Below are positions 52,532-64,000 of a DNA stretch of 64,000 nt, piece after piece. The stretch's first letter is position 1; every line of letters starts with the position of its first letter. The notes under the pieces are model-generated. The model saw nothing but the letters and a program-made list of their open reading frames with translations. It searched no databases and had not been told where the DNA came from. Origin of the DNA: Rhabditoides inermis (Eukaryota > Nematoda > Chromadorea > Rhabditida > Rhabditidae); assembly GCA_963966185.1 (NCBI GenBank), contig CAWZYM010000369.1, forward strand, positions 790,001-854,000. Reading direction: 5' to 3'. A program made the translations under genes and the position numbers.

Positions 52532-54389
52532 GGAGGAGGTGTCAGGCGTCACTTAAATGTTTAGAAGACGTGCAAAAGGGGCAAATTAACAGCTCCTGTC
52601 ACTCTCGCGGGTCCAAAGAGAAAGCGACACATGCGACATGGACAAGATGAACTAGCAAAAAGCAGAGATCAAACTCAAGTTTTACAAGTTATACTCAACT
52701 TGAAACCAGTTACTTACATTCACTTTCACAGAACTGGAAAAGAACAAAGAATGAGAGAAACCCTCTTGCGTGCTAAAACGTCAGGCTTCGAGGATCATTT
52801 CGAAAAGTTGCGATTCCAGCGAGAAAACCTCAATATCAAGGATTATAGGCGAGACACATCAAAAGAAAAAAGGAAGGAAGAAGGGGTCTTGTTTTCTCCG
52901 CGAATACTCGTCACGGGAAAGGACAAGGAAGAGAGAAAGAAAGAGGACAACGGACGTTTACGTAAGCAATACATAGGTAAACTACTGGGAATGGAAACGA
53001 ATTTGAGAAAAAAAGATAATCAGATAATCAAATGAATACTGACATGGAGTGTCATGGTCACAGAAACCGATGGTGACCAAACTGATATCAGACATACTCG
53101 TTTTTTGGTTTATTTCGAAATTTAGAGTTTAGGTCTGGCACGGTTCGGAGACTGCGCTTCCGGAGACAGCCAGACTCTGAGAGCAGAGAAATCGGGAAAA
53201 TGGATTTTCATGGATCAGTGGTTTCTGGGCGATTTCGGAAAGCGTGTGCACACACTAACACATACTTGGAAAGGTGAGAACGTATCGTGAACCGAGCATT
53301 GTTCCAGGGAAAGAGAGGGAGGGAGGGAGGGAGGGAGGGAGAGAGAGAGAGGGAGGGAGGGAGAGGGAGGGGGAGGGAGGGAGGGAGGGAGAGAGGGGGG
53401 GAGGGAGGGAGGGAGGGAGGGGGCGGAGAGAGATTGGAGAGGGAACAGCAGACGTGGTAATTGCCACACCTCTCGATTGTGTGTTGTTGAGGCCGGGAAA
53501 AATGGAATGGAGGCTGCAAAAAACTATCATGCTAGGTAGAAGGAAGACAAGTCGACAAGAGACCCGGGCAAAAGACATTTCCAGTTTCCACGCGTCATTT
53601 TCGACGATACGTTTCATTGCCTTTTTCGGTTTTTGAAAAAAAACTGCGTCAATACTTCACGTCATTGACGAAACTCGATTGATGAGTAATGTGCAATCTC
53701 TTTTTTGGGCGAATAGGAAATCACACCATCACACCATCATACCACTCACACAACCCACACCTCCACTCCTGTACACCACCACACCACCAACACCACATAA
53801 AGGAAATAACACACCACATCATCAAACCACCACACCATCAACATAATCAGTCGTAGAGATTAGTGTGGTTGTGTGATGAAGTGAACTCCATTGCCCTCTT
53901 TTTGAGATCTTGAAAAACTACTACAAAGTAAGTATTGAATAACTTCTTCGAGACAAAGCCAGCTAAAATAGGATAATGTGTGCATATTCGCATAATTCAC
54001 ATTACGGCACTTTTCGGTCGAGAATGTGGAGGAAGATTTGTGGAAGAAGAGGAAGAAGAGGAAGTGGTGCAAAAGTGCTGTGCACGCCACAACCACAACC
54101 CAATTCATAATTTTATTATATCAATAATTTAAAACCCAACGTTTCATTATCACCCATTATGCAGACATTGTTTGTCGAAATCAGGCAGATGAACAAAACA
54201 CGAATAATGAAATATTCACAAAACATGGAAACTAACAAACAAACAAGCATCTAACAACGGAACAGAAAAACGCGCGATGTATGAACATCCAACAGCAGAC
54301 GTATGTGAGTGAAAAACGAAAAAGAAAAAAAATAATAGAAAGAGATCGACGAGCACCAAAAGCAAAGGCTAGCAGGGCAACTCTGAAAA

Positions 54390-54457
<68 letters not shown>

Positions 54458-54937
54458 TGAGAGAGCGAGGGAGAGAGAGCATCTACCTTCACATATGTCA
54501 CCTACAATTAGCGCGCGCAGAGTGAGAGAGAGGAAGAGAGGTGAGAGTGCTTTCCGGATACCGCATCTCTCTTTCTCTATCTCTATCTCACTCTTTCTCT
54601 CTCTCTTCTGTCAATATCATGAATCATGCTAAAACTTTCGTCAAGACTGGTACGTGTGTACATGGTTACATAGTCATTTATAGTCATAGTACCTATACAA
54701 GTCTCCACCCCGGCAAGGGGTCCCGCCGGCCAAAGTGGACCCTCGATGAGAGTCGTTTGGTGGCTGTGTTTATTACAGTGGAAACGGCATGTGCTGGCAA
54801 GTAATGGCCTAATAAAATAATAGCTCGGGACTCGATTGGTCTATGTGAGTGGGAGCGAGATTTGAGGTAGACCCGGATGAAAAAGGGGATGAGAGAGGAA
54901 GGGAGAGGGAGAGGGAGAGGAGAGAGAGAGAGAGAGC

Positions 54938-54976
<39 letters not shown>

Positions 54977-55750
54977 GTTATCGCCACTGGATCACAACAC
55001 CCCCGCTGATTGCATGATTTATGAATGGAGCTGGAGTTTGAAGCAATACGTATCACTCTTTGGATATGAGATGTGAGGTGTGAGTCATAATTGCACCATG
55101 AAAATCATACGTCTCACGTAACACATTCATTAAGAAATACGCATTATACAATCATATTTTGCAAGTGGATCGAGATCTTAATAATCCAATATAACAAAAT
55201 GTAAAAAAAACACATTATTCTTAAAATTTTGAGTAAGGCTTGTACAGAAAAAGGTCGCATTCGAAGTATGATGTATGAACCAATACGTTTCAGCAATTTC
55301 ACAAAATCACGCTCACATGTATTCCGACAATAATTTCCAATACGACGTTCATCCGAACACTGTCTATGTCTAGACCTTATTGAAAGAATTTTCCCCTTAC
55401 CTTCCTACATAGTGTCTCTCGTGAAAAGCGTGAAACTCATTTGCGAGCTCACTATATCGTCGGATTGGATCCTATATGCCATCCGTGACAATTCACATGT
55501 TGTGCAGTTTTGTGCAACACAACGTGTATGTCTTCAAATATCCAAAACGCTTTGTTAGATAGAACCGAACCCTTGGACAGCTCGCAACGATCGCGCGCTG
55601 GCTTCAATCAGGCTCTCTCTGATATTTGAATAAGAAACACATATAAGATACACATGGCAAATATGAAAAAAAAACATCACAAAGATCACGTCGTTCATCG
55701 AAATACGACATCAATTCGAATCCCGTCTACCGTCTGCACAACACGTGTCT
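50480..55750. other. Repeat-rich interval upstream of the channel gene, no gene supported
   Basis: AG or CT microsatellites at about 50322-50354, 50794-50844, 51077-51113, 51400-51440, 52484-52528, 54394-54480, 54565-54606 and 54893-54975; GGGA array at 53307-53420; ACCACAC-rich stretch at 53720-53850. An ORF of 134 codons at 52631-53035 is Lys/Arg/Glu-rich but has no splice or family support. The channel promoter should lie just above 50461. Around 55440-55625 lies an inverted copy of the 31.5 kb repeat. Confidence 0.6.
53307..53420. repeat. (GGGA)n purine array
   Basis: GGGAGGGAGGGA-type repeats over 110 bp; all purine on the plus strand, hence able to form triplex or G-quadruplex. Confidence 0.85.
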
Positions 55751-55778
55751 ATCCATGTCAATTACTCTCATTACCCAG

Positions 55779-56933
55779 GAATCGGACGGTCATTCCCCGC
55801 CATTCCTCGGCAGTCGGCGCGCCTCGCGCGGTCTTCTCTTCCTCTCCCTTCTCTGCCTCTCTTCATCTCCCTCCCTTCTCTCCCTCCATCTGTCGACCCT
55901 ATGACACGCGCCTAGACGTCCCCGATCGTCTGATGTGCTTCGCGCGAAAGCACCCGTGAGTGGAGGGAGAGAGAGGGAGAGAGGGAGAGAGGGAGAGAGG
56001 GAGAGAGAGTCTCTTTCGAGATCGCGGGAGAACCGCACCCTGTCTTCGCCCGCATGCCGCAACCCTGGCGACGGCAAGAAGCGGCTCTCGCTGTCGGTTC
56101 GTCTCTTTCTCTCGCTCCCCCTCTCTCTCTCTCCTACTTTAATAATAATTTATTGCAGAAAAACTGCGTCACACATCAAAAATACTACGTAGAATACTAA
56201 TTACACTACTCAGAACGACTCTCCCGCCGCGTTGACGACATCGACCGATGAGAGCCCACCCGGCGCGATCTTTGCACCCGGAACGCCCGTCGCCAAGACG
56301 TGCGTGAGGGGGCGGGGCTACAGGGGGCGTGGTTAGAGAAGAGTGTTGTCAGCACAGGATAGCAGAGGCAGAGTGAGGGCGTGGTTAGAGGGGAAAATAT
56401 TTTACTATTGTGGCGACAAAGCTTGCTAGAAGGGGAGGGACTAGAGGTGGCTAGAGGATTTATTAGGGAACAGCTCGTGTATTGGAATGGGGACAAAGAT
56501 AAATAACTGGATTTGGCGGTGCTAGAGTGGGCGGGACTAACACTCGTCGTTACAGTACTCCAAAGCGTGCTTCCAACAGCGACGAGCTCAAATCGAAAGA
56601 GTCCATGTCAAAGCCACTGTCGAAGGATGCTAGTAGGGTATGGGGTATGGGGAGAGGAAGTGAAGGAGAGAGAGAGAGAAAGGGAGAGAGGAGAGAGGAG
56701 AGAGATAGAGAAAAAGCACACTGTTCCAGGAAAACGCCCAGCTACTCAAGCATGTCAAACCCGCCATGTCTAAGGTAGTGGGCGGGGCTTGAGTGGGCGG
56801 GGCTTATCCTTTTTGTGTTTAGCCCGGGTCCCTAGATCACTCGAAAGAGATGGATGTGTTCACGTTCAGCCTCAAACCGCAGACCAGGTACTGCTCTCTG
56901 CTCCTCTCCTTCTCTCCCTCTCTCTCTCTTCTT

Positions 56934-56978
<45 letters not shown>

Positions 56979-57311
56979 TTCTCTATCTCTCCCTCCTCTC
57001 TCTCAGAAACGCCAAACGTGAACGAGGCGCGAAGCCGGCGGCACTCCTCGATCCCGCATTCGCCACACTGAGTGGGCGGGGCAAGAATGGGCGGGGCTAA
57101 CAGAAATCTGTTTCAGAAACAGACGAGGACAAGTCTACGTGGGGCATTGAAAAGAAGAGTGTAGTGATGCCGACGCAGCGGTCTGGTTTGTCCACTGAAG
57201 CCGGCGTCTCCTCTGCCCAACCATCGGCGGCCTCCCTCCCCCCCAAGACACCTGTTCAGGTACTCTCTTCCTCTCTCCCTCTCCCTCTCTCTATCTTTTT
57301 CTCTCTCCCCC

Positions 57312-57368
<57 letters not shown>

Positions 57369-57406
57369 TCTCTCTTTCCCCCTTTTTCTTTATTATCTCT
57401 CTCCCC

Positions 57407-57452
<46 letters not shown>

Positions 57453-57532
57453 CCTCCTTCTTTGTTCAGCTCCGCAGCATGCCCAGCGTCGCCTACTACG
57501 AGGTTCAGCCCACACAGGATGTGCAGGTATGA
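55779..57532 (+). CDS. Ser/Pro/Lys-rich protein of unknown function (5' end missing)
   Basis: Ten exons in agreeing phase: 55779-55830, 55916-55955, 56021-56096, 56214-56299, 56556-56637, 56730-56774, 56823-56887, 57007-57071, 57117-57259, 57470-57526 plus in-frame TGA at 57530. About 238 residues, mostly disordered: ESDGHSPPFLGSRRASR, RNPGDGKKRLSLS, TPKRASNSDELKSKESMSK, MDVFTFSLKPQT, MPTQRSGLSTEAGVSS, SMPSVAYYEVQPTQD. RRAS and KRLSLS look like basophilic kinase sites. Introns are tiny (45-48 bp), with GTGGGCGGGGC-type motifs in several. AATAAA occurs at 57736. The last donor is also in phase 0 with the SNARE gene's first exon, so the two may instead be one transcript. Not recognised. Confidence 0.6.
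57270..57455. repeat. CT microsatellite filling an intron
   Basis: CT with C-rich islands, between the exons ending 57259 and starting 57470. Confidence 0.9.
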
Positions 57533-58896
57533 CGATACGGTACATGGTTACGGTAGTTTGAATTTTTCAGTGACCCTGCCACGACTTCAAGCTCACGCGT
57601 CTCATAATTACGTCAACATAACTCATAAACAGTCTTATCACTTAGAATCTCACCGTTTAAAGAGAGTGATTAAATTATACGAGGTTGTGACCCAGCGTCT
57701 AAGCAAACGACTAGAAGTGTGATTATAAAAACGCAATAAAGTTCCGCTTTTTGCCGAGAGTCGGCATGTTATCACTCAATAGCCGGAGAAGAGAAAGAGA
57801 GAGAGATCATATCTCGCATTCTTCACGGGATTATTCTATTTCCATCATTGTGTCGGTGAATTCTGATAAGTGTTATCGGATCGATTAGAGACAAATAACC
57901 TGAACACTATAGTCACTATTATATCTATGAATCTATGTAAATATTGTCATCCGCATTCCATCCATACTTTGTGTACAACAAATTTAATCCTCTTAATTCT
58001 TAAGATCATGTTCAAAACGATAAAAAGGTGGGCAAAGAACGCAAAGGACCCGTAAACTGTTATCGGTTATCACCCAATCACACTCTCATACCACGCCACT
58101 TATCAGAAGGATCCAGGAATCTCGGGAGAGAATCAATCTCCGAGTCTTTCGCAATATCAGTGTGTTGTGTCTGCGGTGAAGTGTTATAGCTCATAGTCCG
58201 CGTACTTTGTCACCTTTTCGTCATCTTTGTCCGGTTCCGCCCCCTTCTGAATTGTTTCGCTGAGATGTTTCCGTGATTTCGTTTCCTCAAGGCTCACGAC
58301 TGTCTGTTTTCCTCTTGATGTTATATTATATGTTTTCATATCAACCGAGCCATATTTGTCTACGTCTCTTTACATCATTTCTATTATTCATACAGTCAAT
58401 TTTTGTATAGGTATTTTGTCAAAGTTTATTCGTTTCGTTAAACTTACGTTTCACCGATCTTACAAAGTTCATTCAGATACTCTTGGGTAATAAAGATCAG
58501 CCAAACTCTACTAGATTAAGTATGTTATTGAAATAGTAGAAGTTTTATAAGTCTCCTACCTAATCTACGGTCGCATAATTTACCCACCCAAGCATTACTG
58601 TGTCATGTACATTCTTTTCTTTTCATATTCTGTATTTCCATACCAACTCAATCATACTCGACGCCTTCCTGACCATTTACAGATCTGTTATGTTTTCTCA
58701 TTTTCTGTTCTGCGGTTCATACGTTTCAATATTACATAGTTCATTCAGTTTCTTTAGAGATAATAATCTCTCCACACCAGTGAAACATTGTTGAACAACT
58801 TCAGAACGCATAAAATGTCTACATAGCATAGAATGCATACATGTAATATGTTTGTTGTAGATTCCCACCACATACAAGACTGACAAGACTGATACC

Positions 58897-59459
58897 ATGC
58901 TCGACAAGGACAAACCCGCTTCCTCCTCCGACGGTTTCTCTGTCCCCGACATCCCTATTACCGACCCGGAGAAAGAGCTAAAGACCAGGAAAAAGCTCAA
59001 GGTGTGTATCTAGGCAAGGTATAGCTCAAGGTATCTCAAGATGTGAATCTGTCTGATATTATTTACATATATTGGGTGTAATGTCACATAATTTACTTGA
59101 CATAAATTGCATGTCTTGGCCGTCGTAGAACAAGATAATACTACAACTGCCTGCCTACTTTCTAAATGTATATTATTTGAAGCTCAAAATGGTCGACTTT
59201 GACGCGGAGATCGCCAAGATCAACGAGAATGTGGGTGTCATTATTGATTGATTGATTGATTGATTGATTGGGTGATTATTGATTTATCCATCGATTCCAG
59301 GCGCTTAACAGTTCGCGGCGTATGTTGAAGGAGATCGAGGAAGTGAGTAAATTATTCATTTTAACATGAAAATTGATTACAATTTATAAAATTTAAAATC
59401 TAGTTTTCAGGCGAACGAAAGAGGCGTGCAGTCTCTGATGTCATTAGAAGAGCAGGATG

Positions 59460-59511
<52 letters not shown>

Positions 59512-60227
59512 GACAGAGAAGGTAAACTAGTCATAGTTATCGACGAATACGCTTTATGATCACAATATATGTATCCGTTTTTGATTGTTTTTCAATAATG
59601 TATTTGAAAATATAATTCAAGAAAACAAATCGAAAAGCAATTTCAGAACAAATCGACAGACTCGAACAAGATCTGCGACTAATCGACAACGACATGACAA
59701 AGGTTGTTCACTTGTTTGTTCACTTGTTTACTTGATTGTTTATTTGTTTACCTTTGTTTACAGGTACAAAAAGACATCCAGCAGATGAACAAATGCTGCG
59801 GTGTGTGCGACAAAAAGTGGTTTCGTTGGTGAGTTGTTTGTTTGTATATGTGTTTACTTGTTTACCCGTGTGTCTACTCTATCACTTTTTTCAGTTTCCT
59901 CCCATTCCGACGATGTAAGTCGAAATCGTCGTCGGTCTATGAGCGGTTAGTTTTTTTTCTTCATTTTTATCTCTCATTAAGTTTTTAACAAGAAATTATT
60001 GGTTGACATTTATCCAAAAGTATTGAATGGATACGAATTAGTGACATAAAATGCACACTGACAAAATACTTTGCTGAAACGTAACCATAAAACTGTTTTT
60101 CAATGTATTTTTAAATAAAAATTATAAATTTCAGTTCTCCAATCGCCACATCTACTCTCCAACCAGTGAGGAGGTCGCTGCGACAGAAGACGGTCGACTC
60201 GTTCATTACCAGGTGCGGCTATCTCTC

Positions 60228-60267
<40 letters not shown>

Positions 60268-61858
60268 GAGTCGACGAAGGATTCCGTTGTGCATCTAACT
60301 TTTTATGTTACATTTTCTAATCTTCTATCTTCTTTGAAACTTTTTTGTGATGATGAGTACGTTTCACTTGCTATTGATAATAATCGAAACGAAGCCGGTA
60401 TAATCGTGCTGTAGTTTTACTAGATAAATGCGGCAAACAATTGCAGTTCCTTCCAAGATGATTTGATATAAATTGATTTTTGGTATACTTTTTTAATAAT
60501 TACTTATCTTAAACATCTTCTATTTGTTTCAGACTCACCGATGATTCGCCGATTGAAAACGAGCTGGAAAATAACATACGAGAAGTGAGTGAAAACTTAA
60601 TATATATGTAACTACATAAGTTTGTTTTGTTTTGTTGGGGTTTTCATTTTATCAATCACATACGTTTCACGAATCTATTGCTGGAAAGGGACGTTAATTA
60701 CTTTATCAGTATGCAATGCGAATAATCATTTTGAAATCCTATTAACAAACAAAACAGATAGATAACAAGTTTATGTAAAAACAAGTTTATGTAAGTGTGA
60801 ATCATACGTTTCAAGTCATTCATAAAGTGGAAAATTGCCAAGCAAACAAGCAATAATAGACGTCTAATCAGAGGGGAAAATCGAAAATGGAATATTGGAA
60901 ACAGAAAGTTCGTGAAAAAAAACTGCAGGTCGACGACTGCATAGCAAAAAAGTAGTGGAAATAGAAATTCGGTAAATCGATAAATCGAAAATATTCAATT
61001 TGAAGATCAACAGCAGACCGCACATTAAAATAGTGGATATGTGAAACCAACAAACTCGAAAAAAAAATCGATAATCAATAAATCGATAATATTGACAGAT
61101 CGACGACAAGGTGACGAACCTGAAGCATCTGGCCATGGACATCAACACACAGCTGGCCATACAGGAGCCGAAGGTCGACAGGGTACACGCCATGGTGAGA
61201 GAGAGGGGGGGAGGGGGAGGGAGAGGTAGAGAGAGGAGAGAGGAGAAGAGAGGGGGAGACGGAGAGAGAGGGAGAGAGGAGAAAGAGAGGAGAAAAAGGG
61301 AAAGAGAGGGAGAAAGACGGAGAGAGAGGGAGAGAGAGGGAGAGAGAGGGGGAGAGAGAGGGAGGGAGAGAGAGTGGGAACTGTGGGCGGATATACTGGT
61401 AGCGGTACACCCCATGGTGGGTGGGGTGACTTGGATTTGGATTCACTTGGATTAACTTTGAAAATTGAATGTACTACATCAAAAGGACACATGAAAATGC
61501 GTGTTCACTGTGCACGGGACGATGCCCGTAGCCCGCGAATTTAGTTTCCACTTGACTCTTCAGATCCTTGAGGATTCGTGAACATGTTTCTAAAAGTGTA
61601 GCCTTGATGTGCGAGTAGTTTTGCTAATATGTTTCACTTCACACAAAACTGTTGACTTTCACATAAAATTGTAGTTTTATCAGTCTTTCACAATAAACAA
61701 AAAAATCAATAGTTTAATACTAATAATGACGTGAAACTCAGTGAAACAATACTGGGAAAATCAATAGATCAATAAATCAATATACACACGTTCAGGTGGA
61801 GAACAGCGACCACGCGGTCGTCTCCTCGATGCGACGGGTGGAGAAGATGCTCAACTGA
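58897..61858 (+). CDS. SNAP-25-family Qbc-SNARE (234 aa)
   Basis: Eleven exons: 58861/58897-59001, 59183-59230, 59301-59342, 59411-59459, 59647-59702, 59764-59828, 59895-59945, 60135-60212, 60533-60584, 61099-61194, 61796-61858. All phases agree. The first SNARE motif includes SSRRMLKEIEEANERGVQSL, LEEQDEQIDRLEQDLRLIDN and VQKDIQQMNKCCGVC. The Cys cluster CCGVC plus FLPFRRC corresponds to the SNAP-25 palmitoylation linker. The second SNARE motif is ENELENNIREIDDKVTNLKH…, then NTQLAIQEPKVDRVHAMVEN, ending RVEKMLN. SNAP-25 proteins give two helices to the syntaxin-synaptobrevin bundle at the plasma membrane in vesicle fusion. The ATG at 58897 follows a TTGTAG acceptor 36 bp upstream, fitting trans-splicing; a second Met at 59189 would remove the N-terminal KP-rich extension. 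Closest nematode relatives would be ric-4 or aex-4. Confidence 0.9.
59270..59510. repeat. GATT repeat and AG microsatellite in SNARE introns
   Basis: (ATTG)n at 59241-59270 and AG at 59464-59508, the latter starting 4 bp after the exon ending 59459. Confidence 0.85.
61196..61376. repeat. AG-rich microsatellite
   Basis: AG/GGGA tract starting 2 bp after the SNARE exon that ends at 61194. Confidence 0.9.
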
Positions 61859-62220
61859 TCTCATTTGCATATTGTAGTTTGTAGTTTGTAGTTTGGTTTG
61901 CAAGTATAAGTATTTATTGTGTTCACATCATCATGCTAGATTTGTGTCATCATAAAGTATAAATTTTCAAAAAGAGAAAATTTGGTTGAGCCGGGTAGGA
62001 AAAAGATAGTTATTGTAGGTTTTGCAATGCGGTAAAACGAGTCATAGACAACTGTCAAATAGATGTCATTCTCATTGTCTTTCCTGACTCTTCCCATTTC
62101 TTTTTTTTCTGTTCCTCTAGCCGCAGCGGGAAGCGGTGCTTCTTTGAAGAAGCCGCGCCCATTTGGCAGCCACCTCTCTCTCTCCTTCTCTCTCTCCCCC
62201 CCTCTCTCCCTCTATCTCCC

Positions 62221-62256
<36 letters not shown>

Positions 62257-62258
62257 CA

Positions 62259-62361
62259 GATTCCCGGAGAGAGATCCGCTTTCCACCACTTGCGCAACCG
62301 GACTCAATCCAATTAGCATAAACGAGTGGTTGGGATTACTCGGGTCACTGTATCTCGAATG
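62259..62361 (+). CDS. Possible exon with SAM-like segment
   Basis: After TCTCTCCAG the reading is FPERDPLSTTCATGLNPISI then NEWLGLLGSLYLE and stop. The W-L-x-x-L-x-x-L-Y pattern is that of the first helices of a SAM domain, but it stops before the domain is complete. The upstream stretch 62122-62175 (GSGASLKKPRPFGSH) has no donor before the CT tract. Weak. Confidence 0.2.
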
Positions 62362-62369
62362 AGTCTACC

Positions 62370-64000
62370 ACTGGTTTACGACGACTTGTTTCGAACGCGG
62401 TGGCGGCTTTCAGTTAATCTCTTTTGAACTGCTCTCAAACCACTTTTGTTTCCGTCTCCATCTGCACATTTTTTGGAGATTGATTGCGTTTTTTGCATAT
62501 GTGTCAGAATCCCATTTCCCTCCATCTACAGTCTTTTCGAAAAGGAGAACGCTTTATCTCGTCTCGATCTCACTCCGAATCCATTACCGTGTCTCGATCG
62601 CGTCCCGCCAACCAAAACATTTTAGCCATACGGTATGAATCATTCGGATCGAGCGGATAGGGAGAATAGGGAGAAGAGAGAGTGGAGCGCGGACAGTCAC
62701 GCATCTATCTATTTTCGTTGGGTTCGCTCAAGTTTTGTTTTCGCTTTTCGCATCATTTCGGTTAGATATTCAAATGAGAATTGATATCACAGCCGGAAAC
62801 CACGAAAAAGTATCACCTTTTTATCCAACGTTTCGGCACTAGGCCTTTATCAGGGATGGACAGAACGCACCTCTAGCTTGGGTAATTAAAAATTTCGGTT
62901 AGACATAAATGTCGATCACTCATCATTCGATTTCAATACATCGGCAGCGATCTGCTTTCGCGCACTGATCTACTCTCTGACTTTCCCGCGCGTTTTTATC
63001 GATCGCCGTTTCTGTGCCACCCGCCCACTTGTTTTGACGCTCTGCGCGACTACTCGCTTGCCCGTGTTTTTGTTTTGTTTACTTGTTTACCTGACTCACC
63101 CCTCTACCTCGCGAAAAACCCCCACCGGGATTATGGTCTCACCTGAGAATGGGGTCGCTGGAGTCTCTTATAATAGCATTATGCGTCAAGGTCCCTCAAA
63201 AATCCGCTGAAAAAACGAGCCTCACTGTATAATTGCCAGTCTCTCTCGGCACTCCTCTTCCTCCGAAGACGACTTCCTATTTCAATCAATCGATAAATCG
63301 ATCACCTCAGCCAGGCGGCTCTCAAACTTTACTTTCAATAATCGTAAAATCGCGTCGGGGCTTTTCTTTCCCGTGTTCCCACAATAAATGGGCGATAATT
63401 CCTCATCTCCGCTTGTTTTATGTCTGGAGGGGATGTATCCGCTCTGCTGTCGCTCTGTTGCGTACACATCTGGCAACGCGGGATTCGAGATTTATTGAAG
63501 CCACCGCATTCCTGTGTCATATCCGCTTTTTGAGAGGGGCTCGGGGCTCGCATCCGGACGCCCGGACCTCTTCCCTTTCTTTGCGATAGTAGGACGAAAT
63601 GCGCTTAGTAGGAACTGCGATAGAATCCTCCTACTTTTGATGTAGCTGATGTGTGTGTAGCAGTGTCTACCAAGTGCACTTTCTCTCCACCTTTGCACCG
63701 CATACGTTTTCTTTGTGCATACGTTTCACTGTCATTCTAATAGCAGCGAGTGATTAGATGAACTAATGGTCTCTCTATTTCATATGCCTATTTCATGCGT
63801 CTGCGTGATCGGTATGCCCAAGTGATTGTAATTGTCAATTGGTTCTCCGAATTTTTTTTCAAAATACAAAGCCTCTTCACTCATCACCACTTTCTCACGA
63901 GTGTCCGGTCCGCTCATTCATTTGACCTTTTCCTTTGCGGTGCCCGCGAGAGAGCGAGTACTCTGTTGAATCGCTTTTTGATCCCCTCTCCACTCCCTCT
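62370..64000. other. End of window, no gene recognised
   Basis: Contains scattered TCTCGATC/GTCTCGAT words (62557-62600), a TACGTTTCAC word at 63720, and short ORFs without splice support. The interval may be the start of a gene beyond the window. Confidence 0.5.

Noticed and set aside
52631..53035. 134-codon Lys/Arg/Glu-rich ORF as a gene
   Set aside because: No homology recognised, no splice or start context, and purine-rich local composition explains its residues.

Overview
This window is eukaryotic genomic DNA, almost certainly from a nematode. The evidence is: short phase-consistent introns with GT donors and T-rich (T)TTTCAG acceptors; first coding exons that sit directly after an acceptor-like AG, as expected for trans-splicing; a Cys-loop channel of the nematode acetylcholine-gated chloride type; a Gly/Tyr-rich YGGYG peptide gene; and a NeSL-like retrotransposon (Ulp1-like protease, reverse transcriptase, restriction-like endonuclease). 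No species can be named. The DNA is loaded with CT/AG microsatellites, so most long ORFs made of Leu-Ser or Arg-Glu repeats are not genes.

Layout. 1-5.6 kb: low-confidence coding fragments, a duplicated MD(M/L)-type mini-exon, short repeats. 6.8-7.1 kb: Gly/Tyr-rich peptide gene. 7.5-9.9 kb: first copy of a ~2 kb duplicated block carrying a tiny membrane-protein gene; the second copy is at 34.1-36.06 kb. 10.4-16.3 kb: NeSL-like retroelement broken by one extra C and by a 167 bp palindromic insertion flanked by GAT. 16.6-19.4 kb: fragments of an unrecognised minus-strand gene family, split by a decayed AT-rich Penelope-like element with a structured 3' tail. 20.1-21.35 kb: bZIP gene with an in-frame 159 bp tandem duplication. 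22.2-23.2 kb: GC-rich foldback element, 42-bp satellite, and a further gene-fragment copy. 24.2-25.3 kb: intron-containing partial CNOT1 pseudogene. 26.2-28.9 kb: possible exons, a foldback MITE and an inverted pair of tRNA-like elements. 29.05-31.2 kb: second bZIP gene with a possible truncating alternative exon. 32.2-33.25 kb: second foldback MITE and a truncated LINE 3' end.

37.4-50.5 kb: a 16-exon minus-strand anion-channel gene (448 aa, reconstructed completely). Its introns hold a CR1-like LINE (39.6-43.5 kb) and two opposite-strand genes: a small secreted Pro/Cys/Gly-rich protein (45.57-46.34 kb) and a 124-aa unknown protein (47.2-47.9 kb). 51-55.7 kb is mostly simple repeats. 55.8-57.5 kb: a Ser/Pro/Lys-rich gene of unknown function. 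58.9-61.86 kb: an 11-exon SNAP-25-family SNARE gene (234 aa).

The channel and the SNARE both belong to synaptic or secretory signalling, but nothing here suggests they are co-regulated. Coordinates of multi-exon genes come from manual splice-site choice with phase checks; no transcript evidence or database search was available.
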